This document shows, piece by piece, positions 9,936 to 19,012 of a stretch of DNA of 24,797 bases. The stretch is taken from NCBI GenBank assembly GCA_903772945.1, contig CAICTM010001666.1, positions 1 through 24,797 of the forward strand, read 5' to 3'. Origin of the DNA: Seminavis robusta. Its lineage: Eukaryota; Bacillariophyta; Bacillariophyceae; Naviculales; Naviculaceae. The notes beneath the pieces are model-generated. The model did no database searches, was not told where the DNA came from, and worked only from the letters and a program-made list of their open reading frames with translations. The translations under genes were made by a program, and so were the position numbers. Positions within the stretch are counted from its first letter, which is position 1, and each line of letters begins with the position of its first letter.

Positions 9936-11231
9936 TTCGAAAAGGGCAAGGAAGAAGATTCTCGAACACCACCGGAAGCTTCGGATGCAGCCATCACTGA
10001 TTTGATTCGCAAACAGGAGAAGACTCATAATGGTCTCTATTGGCTTCGTGCTGCGCATCTCCTACCTGGCACCCTACAACGCATTGACTTGCCCGAACGT
10101 GTGCTTGGTGGCTGGTCAGAGTTTGATGATGTCTGTCGTGACAGTCTTGACATGACCATTGCCTGGATTTACGACAAGAAAAAGGAGCTGGAGCAATACC
10201 CCTTCTATCATGGTCAAGAGGGTGACTATCCCTTGCCTCCTGTTGGTGGAAAGTTGGATCTTTGTGGAGTCCCTGCGGAGTATTCCACCATCTTCAAGGA
10301 GAAACTTCGAATCTTTCTCGCGGAAATTACCTCGCAGCCTCGCCATTGGCGTGTTATCTGCAAGGCTATGAAGTGGTCCCGGTTTGAGTTCCACCGTCGC
10401 AAGCTTTGGTTTGATGCAACATACCCCTGGGAGGGACTGACATGCCTTCCTTTGGTTCGGCTTACAGACGCCGACATTGAGTCTCGTCGCGACGAAAGTC
10501 ATCGGCTTGGATACCTTTGCCGAACGCCCGACAATTACTTGAACCATACCATGCATCGCTCCGGTATGATTCCTCAGTGGCTCAACGATCCCCCATCTGA
10601 TGATGATTCGGCGTACGATGACTCTGCCGACTGTGACCTGTTCAAGGAAGATGACAATGATAGTGCCAGCGAAGAAGAAGAAGTCGAGGATGAAGACGAT
10701 GGCGATGAGGATGACGATGTGGATGACGATGTGGATGACGATGATGACATGGAAGAAGAGGAGCGAAAGCCTGCTGCAAAGCCATCTGTTTCGACGCCAC
10801 GCAGTACGGACAATCGCTCGCAAACGACTCCTGGTAGTAAGAAGCGTGGGACTCCCACCAACTCTGTTGGATCCGGGAAGCGACACCAACTTCCTCCGTT
10901 GTCTGCTCAGTCCAGGGGCAGTAGTGGTCGTGGAACTGGTCAAGATCCTGTGATGATTGATGGAGAGCTTCCTGTTGCTAAGCTGCCACCCGCGGAAGTT
11001 CGCAAGAAGAGTGCTCATCTCTTCAGTAGTCCCCATTGTGGAACTGACTCTTCTGTTTCCTTCAGTTCCAGCTCTGGTACTCCCATTGACATTAATTCTG
11101 CTCTGACACCCGCTGGTTCTTCAAGTGGCTCTTGTTCTAGTGGAACATCGAAGGCCAATGTTCGCCGTTCCCTTCTTCACGAACGCCTAACTCAGCACTC
11201 CAGTGATGAAGAGGACGACGACAACGAGTAA
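9936..11231 (+). CDS. Acidic Ser-rich hypothetical protein, N-terminus unclear
   Basis: The frame is open from 9936 to the stop at 11229-11231, but the first in-frame ATG is at 10152, inside sequence that already reads as protein (TDLIRKQEKTHNGLYWLRA). So the start is missing, upstream in a spliced exon, or destroyed. The first 200 residues form a probable globular domain rich in Trp, Arg and Leu, with a repeated 'W..ICKAMKWSRFEFHRRKLW' flavour. An Asp/Glu tract follows at about 10600-10770, then a Ser/Thr/Pro-rich tail ending in SSDEEDDDNE. I do not recognise the family. The layout suggests a nuclear or chromatin-associated protein or a mobile-element gene, but that is only an inference. Two in-frame stops at 9873 and 9933 hint at a pseudogenised 5' part. 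Confidence 0.55.
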   Translation, partial: FEKGKEEDSRTPPEASDAAITDLIRKQEKTHNGLYWLRAAHLLPGTLQRIDLPERVLGGWSEFDDVCRDSLDMTIAWIYDKKKELEQYPFYHGQEGDYPLPPVGGKLDLCGVPAEYSTIFKEKLRIFLAEITSQPRHWRVICKAMKWSRFEFHRRKLWFDATYPWEGLTCLPLVRLTDADIESRRDESHRLGYLCRTPDNYLNHTMHRSGMIPQWLNDPPSDDDSAYDDSADCDLFKEDDNDSASEEEEVEDEDDGDEDDDVDDDVDDDDDMEEEERKPAAKPSVSTPRSTDNRSQTTPGSKKRGTPTNSVGSGKRHQLPPLSAQSRGSSGRGTGQDPVMIDGELPVAKLPPAEVRKKSAHLFSSPHCGTDSSVSFSSSSGTPIDINSALTPAGSSSGSCSSGTSKANVRRSLLHERLTQHSSDEEDDDNE

Positions 11232-11606
11232 CTGATTGACTGACGATGACAACGAGTAACTGCTGTTCCGGAGTTTGTGCGAGGATGTGGTTGGATCGAT
11301 CCAGTCAGTCAGTCAGTCAGTCAGCGATCCAGTCAGTCAGCGATTGGTTGTTTCGTCAGCGATCCCTTGAAAGTTTCAGTTCCGTATCCGGCGATCTTCT
11401 GTGCGTCTATGTTATTCGCGAGTATGGTTTAACAAGTTCGGTATTTACTTGGAAGATCAGTGGTGGGAGTGTCACAGAGTGGTATATATAACCGGTCCTG
11501 AATATCTATATAATAATCAGCTATGTGACTAGCCATATCTCCCTTATGCTCCATTGGCTTGTTGGAGGGACCGTCTCACTTCATTCGATTGTTCTTCACA
11601 AAACAG
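11232..11606. other. Intergenic, promoter of phosphatase gene
   Basis: A 14-bp duplication of the preceding stop-codon context (acaacgagtaactg at 11221-11234 and 11249-11262) opens the region. It is followed by a (CAGT)n-type tract at about 11301-11342. A short plus-strand ORF (11246-11491) reads through this repeat and looks spurious. Confidence 0.55.
11483..11491 (+). promoter_or_regulatory. Possible TATA box
   Basis: TATATATAA about 115 bp upstream of the phosphatase start codon at 11607, a plausible distance for a core promoter plus a short 5' UTR. AT-rich sequence around 11500-11515 offers alternatives. This rests on motif and position only. Confidence 0.35.
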
Positions 11607-13268
11607 ATGCATGCAACAACCAAAATGAGGTACCATCTTGGCAATAGAAACTTCTTAAAGTCTCTCCTGGCAGCGGCCATCACCATTGCTCTGGCTTCGT
11701 TCCGAGCGTTTTATTTAGTAAGAGGAGCTTGGTCACCACATGCACAGCAGAAGAGCCCTCGCTATAAGGGCATTGTATCCAGACAACTACTTGAGACCAC
11801 CCCTGATGATAACGCGAACGCCAACACCACTCTGACATCGAGACAATTGCGCAAAGGCATCACTCCCAATAATGCTCAAGACACATACACCAACTCCTCC
11901 AGTGACAGTAATGACAACGAGAGAGAGTACACGGCTGTGGCACGAGAAACACTAACCATCAATACCTTTACCAATTTCCAACCACCGTCCGATGCCAGCT
12001 TTGGATTGAACACACTGGACAATGGTCTCTTTCTAGCCGACGGTATTACGGCGCGGATCGTTGCCATTTCCGGTCACAAAGTGCCCTATCATACGGATGG
12101 TGGCACTTTTTCCACTACACCCTTTCATGCCCGCCCCGATGGCGCCACTATTGTTCCCGATCCTCGTCCATCCAATCCCGGTGGCTACATTTATGTCAGC
12201 AATTCCGAAGTCCCACATCACAATGGTGGCGTGGGAGCGTTGACATTTACGGCACAAGGACAGATTCTCGATTATCGTCGCGTCCTAACGGGATCCACCA
12301 TGAACTGTAATGGTGGCAAGACATGGTTTGGAGCCTGGATTTCGTGTGAAGAAGACTTTGATGAAGAAAATGGCAACTGTTGGCAAGTGGATCCTACCGG
12401 TGTCCGTGTGCCACCGGCTCAACCCATTACTCTCGGTAGTGACGGTGGTGTCTTTGAAGCATTTGCCTATGATATTCGGAATCCATGTACGTAATGAACA
12501 AACAAGTAGCTGGCAGAGCGTTGCAGGAAGAAAAGAAAACAAAATGCCACCTTCGTCTCACTCTTTCTCTTGTTCTATATTACTATAGCCAAACCCCGTT
12601 TCTACATTACCGAAGACACGTCGTGGGGGCCACTCCGACGATTCACTCCCGATGCTCCCGACTTTAACAAACCATGGGAAGTCTTGCTGGGGCCGGGACA
12701 AACCGAATATCTACTGCTCAATCCGGCCGATGGAACCTTCTTTTGGACTACCGACAAGAATGTCGCGGGGCAGAATGCCCGGGCGTTTTACCCCAACAGT
12801 GAAGGCATTGATGTCAGCGGCAACATGCTCTTTTTTGTCAGCAAGGTGCGGCATACCGTGTTTGAACTCGATTTGGATGCGGCGACGTATGTGCAAAAAT
12901 CCACACTGGGCGGTCTCTTTGAAGGACAGCCCGATATTTTGCGCAATCTACTAGACGACAACAACGGCGATAATACGCTCCTCCTATTTACCGAAGATGG
13001 AGGAGACCGTGCGGGGATTCATGCCCGCGACAGTGACGGCAACTTTTATGTATTGTGTGAATCCAACTTGTTTCAACCGGAAACCACGGGGATTGCCATT
13101 ACACCGGATGGGACACGCATCTATTTTGCCTATCAGAATGATGGGATCCTCTACGAGTTGCGACGAAACGACAATCAGTCGTTTCGTGTGGCGGCGCTCA
13201 ATCTCAAGACGCATCCTGCGGAAATGACAGATGCCGAACGACGAAAACGACACAGACGGTATAGTTAG
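11607..13268 (+). CDS. PhoX/DUF839-type phosphatase, secreted or membrane-anchored
   Basis: Two exons, 11607-12486 and 12589-13268, joined by a 102-bp GT-AG intron in phase 1, give 519 residues. An N-terminal hydrophobic stretch (about residues 15-37, LLAAAITIALASFRAFYLV) is a signal peptide or anchor. A low-complexity Thr/Asn/Ser region follows to about 120, then the catalytic fold. Diagnostic blocks: GGVGALTF; GKTWFGAWISCEED with Cys247 and Glu248-249 (PhoX proteins carry a WGTWLTCEE-like motif with the metal-binding Cys); YITEDTSWGPLRRF; and GIAITPDGTRIYFAYQND near the C-terminus. PhoX enzymes are calcium/iron-dependent alkaline phosphatases that free phosphate from organic esters outside the cell, so a role in phosphate scavenging is likely. 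The upstream frame is open from 11559, but 11607 is the first ATG. Another ATG follows at 11625. Confidence 0.85.
12487..12588 (+). other. Spliceosomal intron of the PhoX-like gene
   Basis: Donor gtacgt at 12487, pyrimidine-rich tract ctctttctcttgttc, acceptor tatag ending at 12588. Splitting a codon after its first base rejoins RNP-S-KPRFYITED in frame; the alternative donor gtaatg four bases on breaks the frame. Confidence 0.88.
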
Positions 13269-13910
13269 TTAGCTAGCTTGCTTGCTTGAGCGTGGCAAAG
13301 TAGTTGGTGTTGTTGGACTACAACAATACAGGTCTTGGCTAAGTGTCGTTTAAAAGGTTCTTGAAATGGCTAAAAAACTCTAGAAAGCAACAACCAATAG
13401 CTTTTCCTGGAGGCTCCAACAAGACGTCCTGTTTCGCCTTCGGTGAATCCAAGACGACAACGATTGATTAGTTTGAAAATTCTGCGTGGGTGGCTTCCAT
13501 ACCGGTAGGTAGGATTCGATTCAATTCAATTCAATTCAATCGGCTACCCTGACTGAACAGTACAGAGAATGATTTGCCGAAGCTCGAATACATGCACAGA
13601 TACATGTACCGGTAGTCATCGTCATAAAAAGGCAAATAATGGAACTTGATTGACAGTGGCCATACATTTCACAAAGCCAAGTTCAGAGCTCATAGCTCAT
13701 ACACGTAGCTATGAAACTGTTGCCAGGCAGAGCAGAATCCTTTGCCCGGCCATGACCTCCCTTTGAGGACCTGACCTACCTTTCACACCCTTAGAAAACT
13801 CAAAGAAACGTGCTCGAGTAAGCTCTCGAGTATGTGAAGAGATACCGGTACCGTACGGCTCATTGGGGATCATTGACTGTTCTTTTCCCCCTACGGTACC
13901 GTAAAAGTAC
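13269..13910. other. Intergenic, 3' of phosphatase gene
   Basis: No gene is recognised. It contains a (TTCAA)n tract at about 13514-13539, a small inverted repeat ctcgagtaagctctcgag at about 13812, and repeated ggtacc/taccggta palindromes near 13843 and 13895. The satellite begins directly after. Confidence 0.5.
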
Positions 13911-15027
13911 CTCACAATTTCAATTTTGCCTTTTCTCACAATTCCAATAACAAGAACGATTTCTCACAATTTCAACTTTCCGGACTCATCACAATTCTAA
14001 TTTTCAAAAACGATTCCTCACAATTATAATTTTCTAAAACAATTCCTCACAATTTCAACTTTCCAGATTCCTCACCATTTCAATTTTCGATTTCTCACAA
14101 TTCCAGTTTTACCAATTTCTCACAATTCAAATTATCGTAAACGATTCCTCACAATTCCAATTTTGCCGATTCCTCACAATTCTAATTTTTGATTTCTCAC
14201 AATTCTAATTCACAAAAACGATTCCTCACAATTCAATTTTAGCCTATTTCTCACAATTCAAATTTTCCTGGTTTCTCACAATTCAAATTTTGGATTTCCG
14301 ATTCCTCACAATTCAAATTTTCCTGATTTCTCACAATTCAAATTTTCCTAGTTTCTCACAATTCAAATTTTGGATTTCCGATTTCTCACAATTCAAATTT
14401 TCCTGGTTTCTCACAATCCAAATTTTCGATTTTCGATTCCTCACAATTCAAATTTTCCTGGTTTCTCACAATTCCAATTTCGCAGATTTCTCACAATTCA
14501 ATTTTCATTTTCTATTTCTACAATTCCAATTTTCAAAAAATTTCCACAATTCTAATTCCAAAAACGATTCCTCACAATTCAAATTTTCTGATTTCTCACA
14601 ATTAAATTTTCGATTTCTCACAATATAATTTTCAATTTTGATTCCTCACAATTCAAAACTTTTCTGATTTCTCACAATTCAATAATTTTCGATTTTCGAT
14701 TCCTCACAATTCAAACTTTCCTGGTTTCTCACAATTCAAATTTTCCTGGTTTCTCACAATTCAAATTTTCGTTTTTCGATTCCTCACAATTCAAATTTTC
14801 CTGGTTTCTCGCAATTCCAATTTTCCTGATTTCTCACAATTCCAATTTTCGATTTTCGATTCCTCACAATTCCAATTTTCCTGGTTTCTCACAATTCCAA
14901 TTTTCAATTCTGATTCCTCACAATTCAAATTTTGTTGATTTCTCACAATTTCAATTTTTCAATTCTGATTCCTCACAATTCAAGTTTTCATTATCCTATC
15001 TCTCACAATTTCAATTTTGCTTATTCC
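13911..15027 (+). repeat. AT-rich satellite array, about 42 units
   Basis: A continuous tandem array of a degenerate unit around TTCCTCACAATTCAAATTTT (or TTTCTCACAATTCCAATTTTC), with spacers such as CCTGG, GATTTTCGA or CAAAAACGA. I counted about 42 occurrences of the CACAATT-type core over 1.1 kb, mean spacing about 26 bp. Middle and right units are the most alike, and units on the left are more diverged. Units often alternate between 'cctggtTTCTCACAATT' and 'tcgatTCCTCACAATT', which suggests a higher-order dimer of about 50 bp. Plus-strand readings (for example 14290-14628) are open only because of the repeat and are not genes. Confidence 0.93.
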
Positions 15028-15239
15028 TCATTTCTTGAACTTCAGCTTTTAGCTGAACCCCATCTATTATTAATTAAATAATAGTATTGTTTTAAACTTT
15101 CCCGGCTGAGGGGGCCAACTCTCTCCGCCCCAATGTTTGTGGGGGTTATCGGTTTAGGGTAGCGGCACGGTGGATAGTCGTACTCAGAGTAGCCTTAAAA
15201 AAATAGAATTCTATTTATTTGGAAAATTAAATAATAGTA
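15028..15239. other. Spacer between satellite and mariner element
   Basis: It contains a hairpin ttcagct-ttt-agctgaa at about 15041-15057, a near-palindrome ctattattaattaaataatag at 15064-15084, and the left target site ending in TA at 15238-15239. The 14-mer attaaataatagta occurs at both 15073 and 15226. Confidence 0.5.
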
Positions 15240-15286
15240 CTACGGATTCGGATTGAATTGACCGCAAAGGCCTTCTCTCAGAAATT
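15240..15286 (+). repeat. Left TIR of mariner element
   Basis: 47 bp, matching the reverse complement of 18994-19040 with one mismatch at position 28 of the repeat. It is preceded by TA. Confidence 0.95.
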
Positions 15287-15330
15287 GGAGGCTTCTCTCA
15301 GAAATCCGAGGCTCCTCTCAAAAATTCGAC
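15269..15330 (+). repeat. Left subterminal tandem repeats
   Basis: Three direct copies of a 20-21-bp motif: GGCCTTCTCTCAGAAATTGG, GGCTTCTCTCAGAAATCCGA and GGCTCCTCTCAAAAATTCGA. The first overlaps the TIR. Such repeats are typical transposase binding sites; that role is inferred. Confidence 0.85.
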
Positions 15331-15446
15331 CTCAGCCAGCTCTGGCTGCTTTTTTACATGCTATTCAACAGCACGACGTGCCACACTCATGCATGCAAGG
15401 ACTCGACTCCTCCGGAGCAAGGACAAAACTATAACAACTGTTGCTG

Positions 15447-15447
<1 letters not shown>

Positions 15448-15503
<56 letters not shown>

Positions 15504-15516
15504 TTGCTGTTGCTGT
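15448..15516 (+). repeat. (TAC)n(TGC)n trinucleotide repeat
   Basis: About a dozen TAC/ACT units followed by TGC/TTGCTG units just upstream of the likely transposase start. Either a microsatellite in the 5' UTR or, if the ATG at 15389 is used, a Thr/Ala homopolymer tract. Confidence 0.9.
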
Positions 15517-15553
15517 TGCTTCTGCTGCCGATCGCCGGTGCTCTTTGATCATC

Positions 15554-16669
15554 ATGGCACCAACAAAAAATCCCAAGGAGCGCCCGGCACCAAGTACCAT
15601 CAGAGATTCCAGCCTGCGCCCTCATCCATCAAGAGGTGGAACCCGTGGATATGATGTTGCCCAACGAACCGCTGCTGTGGCATTGCGTGTGATGGGAGAA
15701 GAAAATAATCCAGCACTTGACCATCTTCGGCAGCTCCAGCTACATCCCAGCAAACGAACCACGAGACGGTGGCACCAGCGAGTAAATGAAGAAGGACATC
15801 TCCACCCTTACGAAATGAATGGCAATAATCCAGCAACCGTACTCAAAGGACACCAGCTACTCATGCTTTCCTTTTACCGGTTGTGCTATCCAAAGGCAAC
15901 AGCAGCAGAAATCAATGCCTTTCTTTTTGCTACTACTCTTCCTGGCCAGCAGTACCGATTCTATTCGGAATCTCAAATCACAGAAGCAGAAGATTATCTC
16001 GGCATTTCTCGAAAGAGAGCCTCCACCACTGCGTATCAGGCCAGCCTCCCAATCAACCTTGCCAAGCGGCACGCATTTTGGAACTATCCATATCCCACTG
16101 GAATTGCTGGTACTAGTCGCAGTACTATCATTGATTGGGATGAGGCTGGAGTTTGGGTGGAAACAACAAACCGAGGATACGGCAAATGTTTTATTGGTTC
16201 AAGAGCTAGAGAAGAAGGCCCCTACAACCACTCCCAAAAATATACTTTGACTGCTGCAATTCGTGGTGGCCCTGGTGGTGGCTGTTTTGTGAATTTTGCT
16301 CTTCGAGCTGGCACATCTGTAATGGATACGCATGACTTTCTTGAGGACATTATCAACGGTCCTGGCGGGATTGGTGTTGGAGGTGGTGGGAACACATGTA
16401 CTTTCATTTGTGACAATCTTGCTGCCCACCACAGTCCTTTGATTGCTTACCTCCTCAATAGCAATGGCCATAGACTTGTCTTCCGGGCTCCCTACAATCC
16501 CTGGGATGGACCTATCGAGTACTTTTTCAATTACATTCAGCAACAGCTTTCTTTGGAACTCCACAACGTGACCACAGGCCAGGAGCTAGAACAAGCCATC
16601 TACCAGATTTGCCAACGGGCCAATGGAGAGTTTGACGGATACTTTGCTCACTGCGGGTACGCCCCCTAA
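15554..16669 (+). CDS. Tc1/mariner (DD34E) transposase
   Basis: Cuts and rejoins the element at TA sites, by family. The ORF is open from an ATG at 15389, but its first 55 codons are mostly a (TAC)n(TGC)n run coding poly-Thr/poly-Ala. The ATG at 15554 (atcATGGCA) is the more likely start and gives 371 residues, normal for the family. Residues about 28-90 hold an N-terminal helix-turn-helix-like DNA-binding region ending in SKRTTRRWHQR. The catalytic triad is visible: Asp196 in IIDWDEAGVW, Asp287 in CTFICDNLAAHH and Glu322 in PYNPWDGPIEYFF, with 34 residues between the second Asp and the Glu. A Gly-rich insertion (GPGGIGVGGGGN) precedes the second Asp. No lesion is seen. Confidence 0.9.
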   Translation: MAPTKNPKERPAPSTIRDSSLRPHPSRGGTRGYDVAQRTAAVALRVMGEENNPALDHLRQLQLHPSKRTTRRWHQRVNEEGHLHPYEMNGNNPATVLKGHQLLMLSFYRLCYPKATAAEINAFLFATTLPGQQYRFYSESQITEAEDYLGISRKRASTTAYQASLPINLAKRHAFWNYPYPTGIAGTSRSTIIDWDEAGVWVETTNRGYGKCFIGSRAREEGPYNHSQKYTLTAAIRGGPGGGCFVNFALRAGTSVMDTHDFLEDIINGPGGIGVGGGGNTCTFICDNLAAHHSPLIAYLLNSNGHRLVFRAPYNPWDGPIEYFFNYIQQQLSLELHNVTTGQELEQAIYQICQRANGEFDGYFAHCGYAP

Positions 16670-16770
16670 GCTAGCTAGCCAAGACGAGTTCATTTCACCA
16701 TCAACGTTTCATTTTATTTTAGTTCTATTTGTACCAAACACCCCTTGCTAGCTAGCTAGCTGGCTAATGT

Positions 16771-18773
16771 CTAGTGGTATCGCTTCTGCTTTTTTCCATC
16801 CAGAGTACGCATCATATTGCTCACATGTTCGTAAGCCTCCTGGCTGTCAGCCTCGGGATTCGTTTCATGGTACATATCAGTGTATTCCGTCACAGTTGCG
16901 TTGCCAGAACCAGACAATGCTTGGAACACTTTGAGAGAGTACGGACTTTTGGCATGGAGTTCCGGGGAACCAGCCTTCTCGGAATCAAAAACTTCGGCGG
17001 TTTCCTGAGACCGTAGGAATGCACGGCGCTTGACACGAGTCTTGAATTTTTCAGCACTATTTGCGGCTGGAGGTGGCTGGGCAACACGACCAAAACGAGG
17101 CGTAGAATCCAAAAGAACAACAACGTTGCTGCTGCTGGGAGGCGGTGTCAATTGTGGAGACCGAGTTACTGATCGTTCATCTCGGAGGCTATTCTGAATT
17201 GCCTGCAGGAAGTCTGAATCGGAATCCTGTTCTTCCACCTCTTCTTCCTGGGAGTTCTGGCCGCCAAGTATTCCACTCGTCTTTGCCGCATCCATCAGAG
17301 CGTAGGCATCCAAATAAGGGTGGAGTGGTAGCTGAGCAGAGGCAGCGCCTTCCGACAATCGATTGTTTCGTTGTCGGTGTCCACTAAAATTGGTAGAAAT
17401 GGTGCGGGTATCAGCTGTAAGAAAACCAAAATGTTAGCTGGTACATGATGAGCATAGTGGCAAATAACAGGAAATCATGACTGACCAACACTCGTGAGTT
17501 TTCCACCTATGAGGATGGGAGCTGGCAAAGTTACGGTTGTTGTTGGCTTTCCGATCTTTTCTCGCATTTCCTTGACAAATGCCCGATGATGGGTAGGATT
17601 GAAATTGCGAGTTAGAGATTTGGCTGCTGCAGTTGTCGCCATATTTTGCCGCTGCTTCTCCGGAATACCGCTGTTGGCCGTGGCACGCATCGATGTACTA
17701 CATGCCTCGTCCACAAGGAAAGACAAATGAGAACGGCCCTTCTCAGCTTCAAGCTCTTCTTTTCGCTCAATGCCACAATCTTTCAACAACTGGATTGTGT
17801 CTAGAGTATGGGAGGCATTGTACGTGACAGCAATGTTGCATGTGCATTTGCAGATTGGGCAAGCACAAACACCGCTAGAATCTTTGCCGTATTTCTGATT
17901 GGTTTCAGGGTTGATGCATCGAATCGGGCAAGAAGAGCCAACATCATTGTCGGGGCTCAAGCAGCGCATTTGTGAGCAATGGCATTGTCGGTATTGCTGC
18001 TCTGCTTTTGGGGCGAGCATACGTTTCGGCTTAGTCTTGTTTTGTTTGGCCTCTTCCTCTGCCTGCTTCTTCTTCTCTTCAAAGGCTCTCCGGTTGACTT
18101 TGTTCTTTTCTGCCACAGTTTTGTTGGTGTCGGGTTCATCCACAAATTGGTGCTTGCAGCCGACACAAATGCGATGGGCTTCATCAGTCGGAAGGAATCC
18201 ATTTTGTTTGTAGCACCGTTCTTTCTGCTGTGTCGTCAGTGCAACAAAGACACTGCTGTATTTGGAGAGAGCATCGGCTTGGAAATTAGCTGTAGCAGAG
18301 TCAATGGCTATTTTCAATTCCTCAAAGTGACGAGACAAAAGTCGAGGTACACGAGCACCATCTTCTTCCAACACTTCAATACAGGCATTCAGCGCACTGT
18401 ACATCCCAAGTACAGCTTTGGCCATCTTCTCACCGTTCGCTGTTTTGGCAAAGCTCTTGGGGATGGCTCGATCCAATGCATCATAAATGGGTGAATTTGT
18501 GGTTGGATTCGGACCTGGCAATTTCTTCTTGACCGTCTTCAAAATATCATCTCGCTGATCCACAATTGGAGTCACAAGCCGATCCTTTTTCTCTTGCAGA
18601 GAACAATTCAAGGTGCGCTTCTTGGCTAGCTCTTTGAGCAGATCATCATCAGAAGGATCAGTCGGTGGCATCTCAAAGCGGGGAATTCCATTTGAGCCAC
18701 CAAAGGTTGTTGGGCGCTCCCAGTCTTCATCAACAGCACTGCGGCGCGAAGCTTGCTTGTGACTACCACTCAT
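16771..18773 (-). CDS. Cys-rich accessory protein of the mariner element
   Basis: Two exons on the minus strand, 18773-17486 and 17414-16771, joined by a 71-bp GT-AG intron, give 643 residues. The ATG at 18773 starts MSGSHKQASRRS; the frame upstream is open but has no ATG. Residues about 1-180 are charged and helical. A C-x2-C pair (ICVGCKHQF) is followed by a Lys/Glu-rich helix and a dense Cys cluster (CHCSQMRC, SSCPIRC, CACPICKCTC), a likely zinc-binding module. The C-terminal exon is acidic and Ser-rich (EEEVEEQDSDSDFLQ), with an FKTRVKRRAF basic patch. It lies wholly between the TIRs, 101 bp from the transposase stop and convergent to it. I recognise no family. It may help transposition or DNA binding, or be a captured host gene. 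Confidence 0.75.
17415..17485 (-). other. Intron of the accessory gene
   Basis: On the minus strand: donor ttg|gtcagt, acceptor tttcttacag|ctgatac. Phase 1. It removes the stop at 17475-17477 and connects two ORFs that otherwise look like separate genes. Confidence 0.8.
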
Positions 18774-18919
18774 GATGACAACAAGGAGACTAGAAAGAGT
18801 AGACAATGACAAACAATGATACTATGACAGTGGCCGACTGACTGCTTGGCTGTGCTTATGCTGATGGCTGGGCTTTGTGCTGCTGTCGTGCTTTTGTGAT
18901 GGTACCGGTAGGATCCCTG

Positions 18920-19012
18920 CCGAAGCTCTCGGATTTTTGAGGGAACCCTTGAATTCTTGAGGGAGGTGGTCGAATTTTTCAGGGAGGTGGTCGAATTTCT
19001 GAGAGAAGGCCT
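18920..19012 (-). repeat. Right subterminal tandem repeats
   Basis: On the plus strand, four related units around TTTTTGAGGGAACCC, ATTCTTGAGGGAGGTGG, TTTTTCAGGGAGGTGG and TTTCTGAGAGAAGGC, about 21 bp apart. They are inverted with respect to the left-end repeats, so both ends present the motif in the same inward orientation. Confidence 0.85.

Noticed and set aside
14290..14628. 112-codon ORF inside the satellite
   Set aside because: It is open only because the repeat unit lacks stops in that frame; the protein is a repeat of Phe/Ser/Asn with no start context.
13911..15027. CRISPR-like array
   Set aside because: Units are degenerate, spacers are themselves repeat variants rather than unique sequences, and the surroundings are eukaryotic with spliced genes.
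16771..17358. Separate 195-codon gene on the minus strand
   Set aside because: Its only starts are non-ATG, and a good 71-bp intron joins it in frame to the ORF at 17475-18773.
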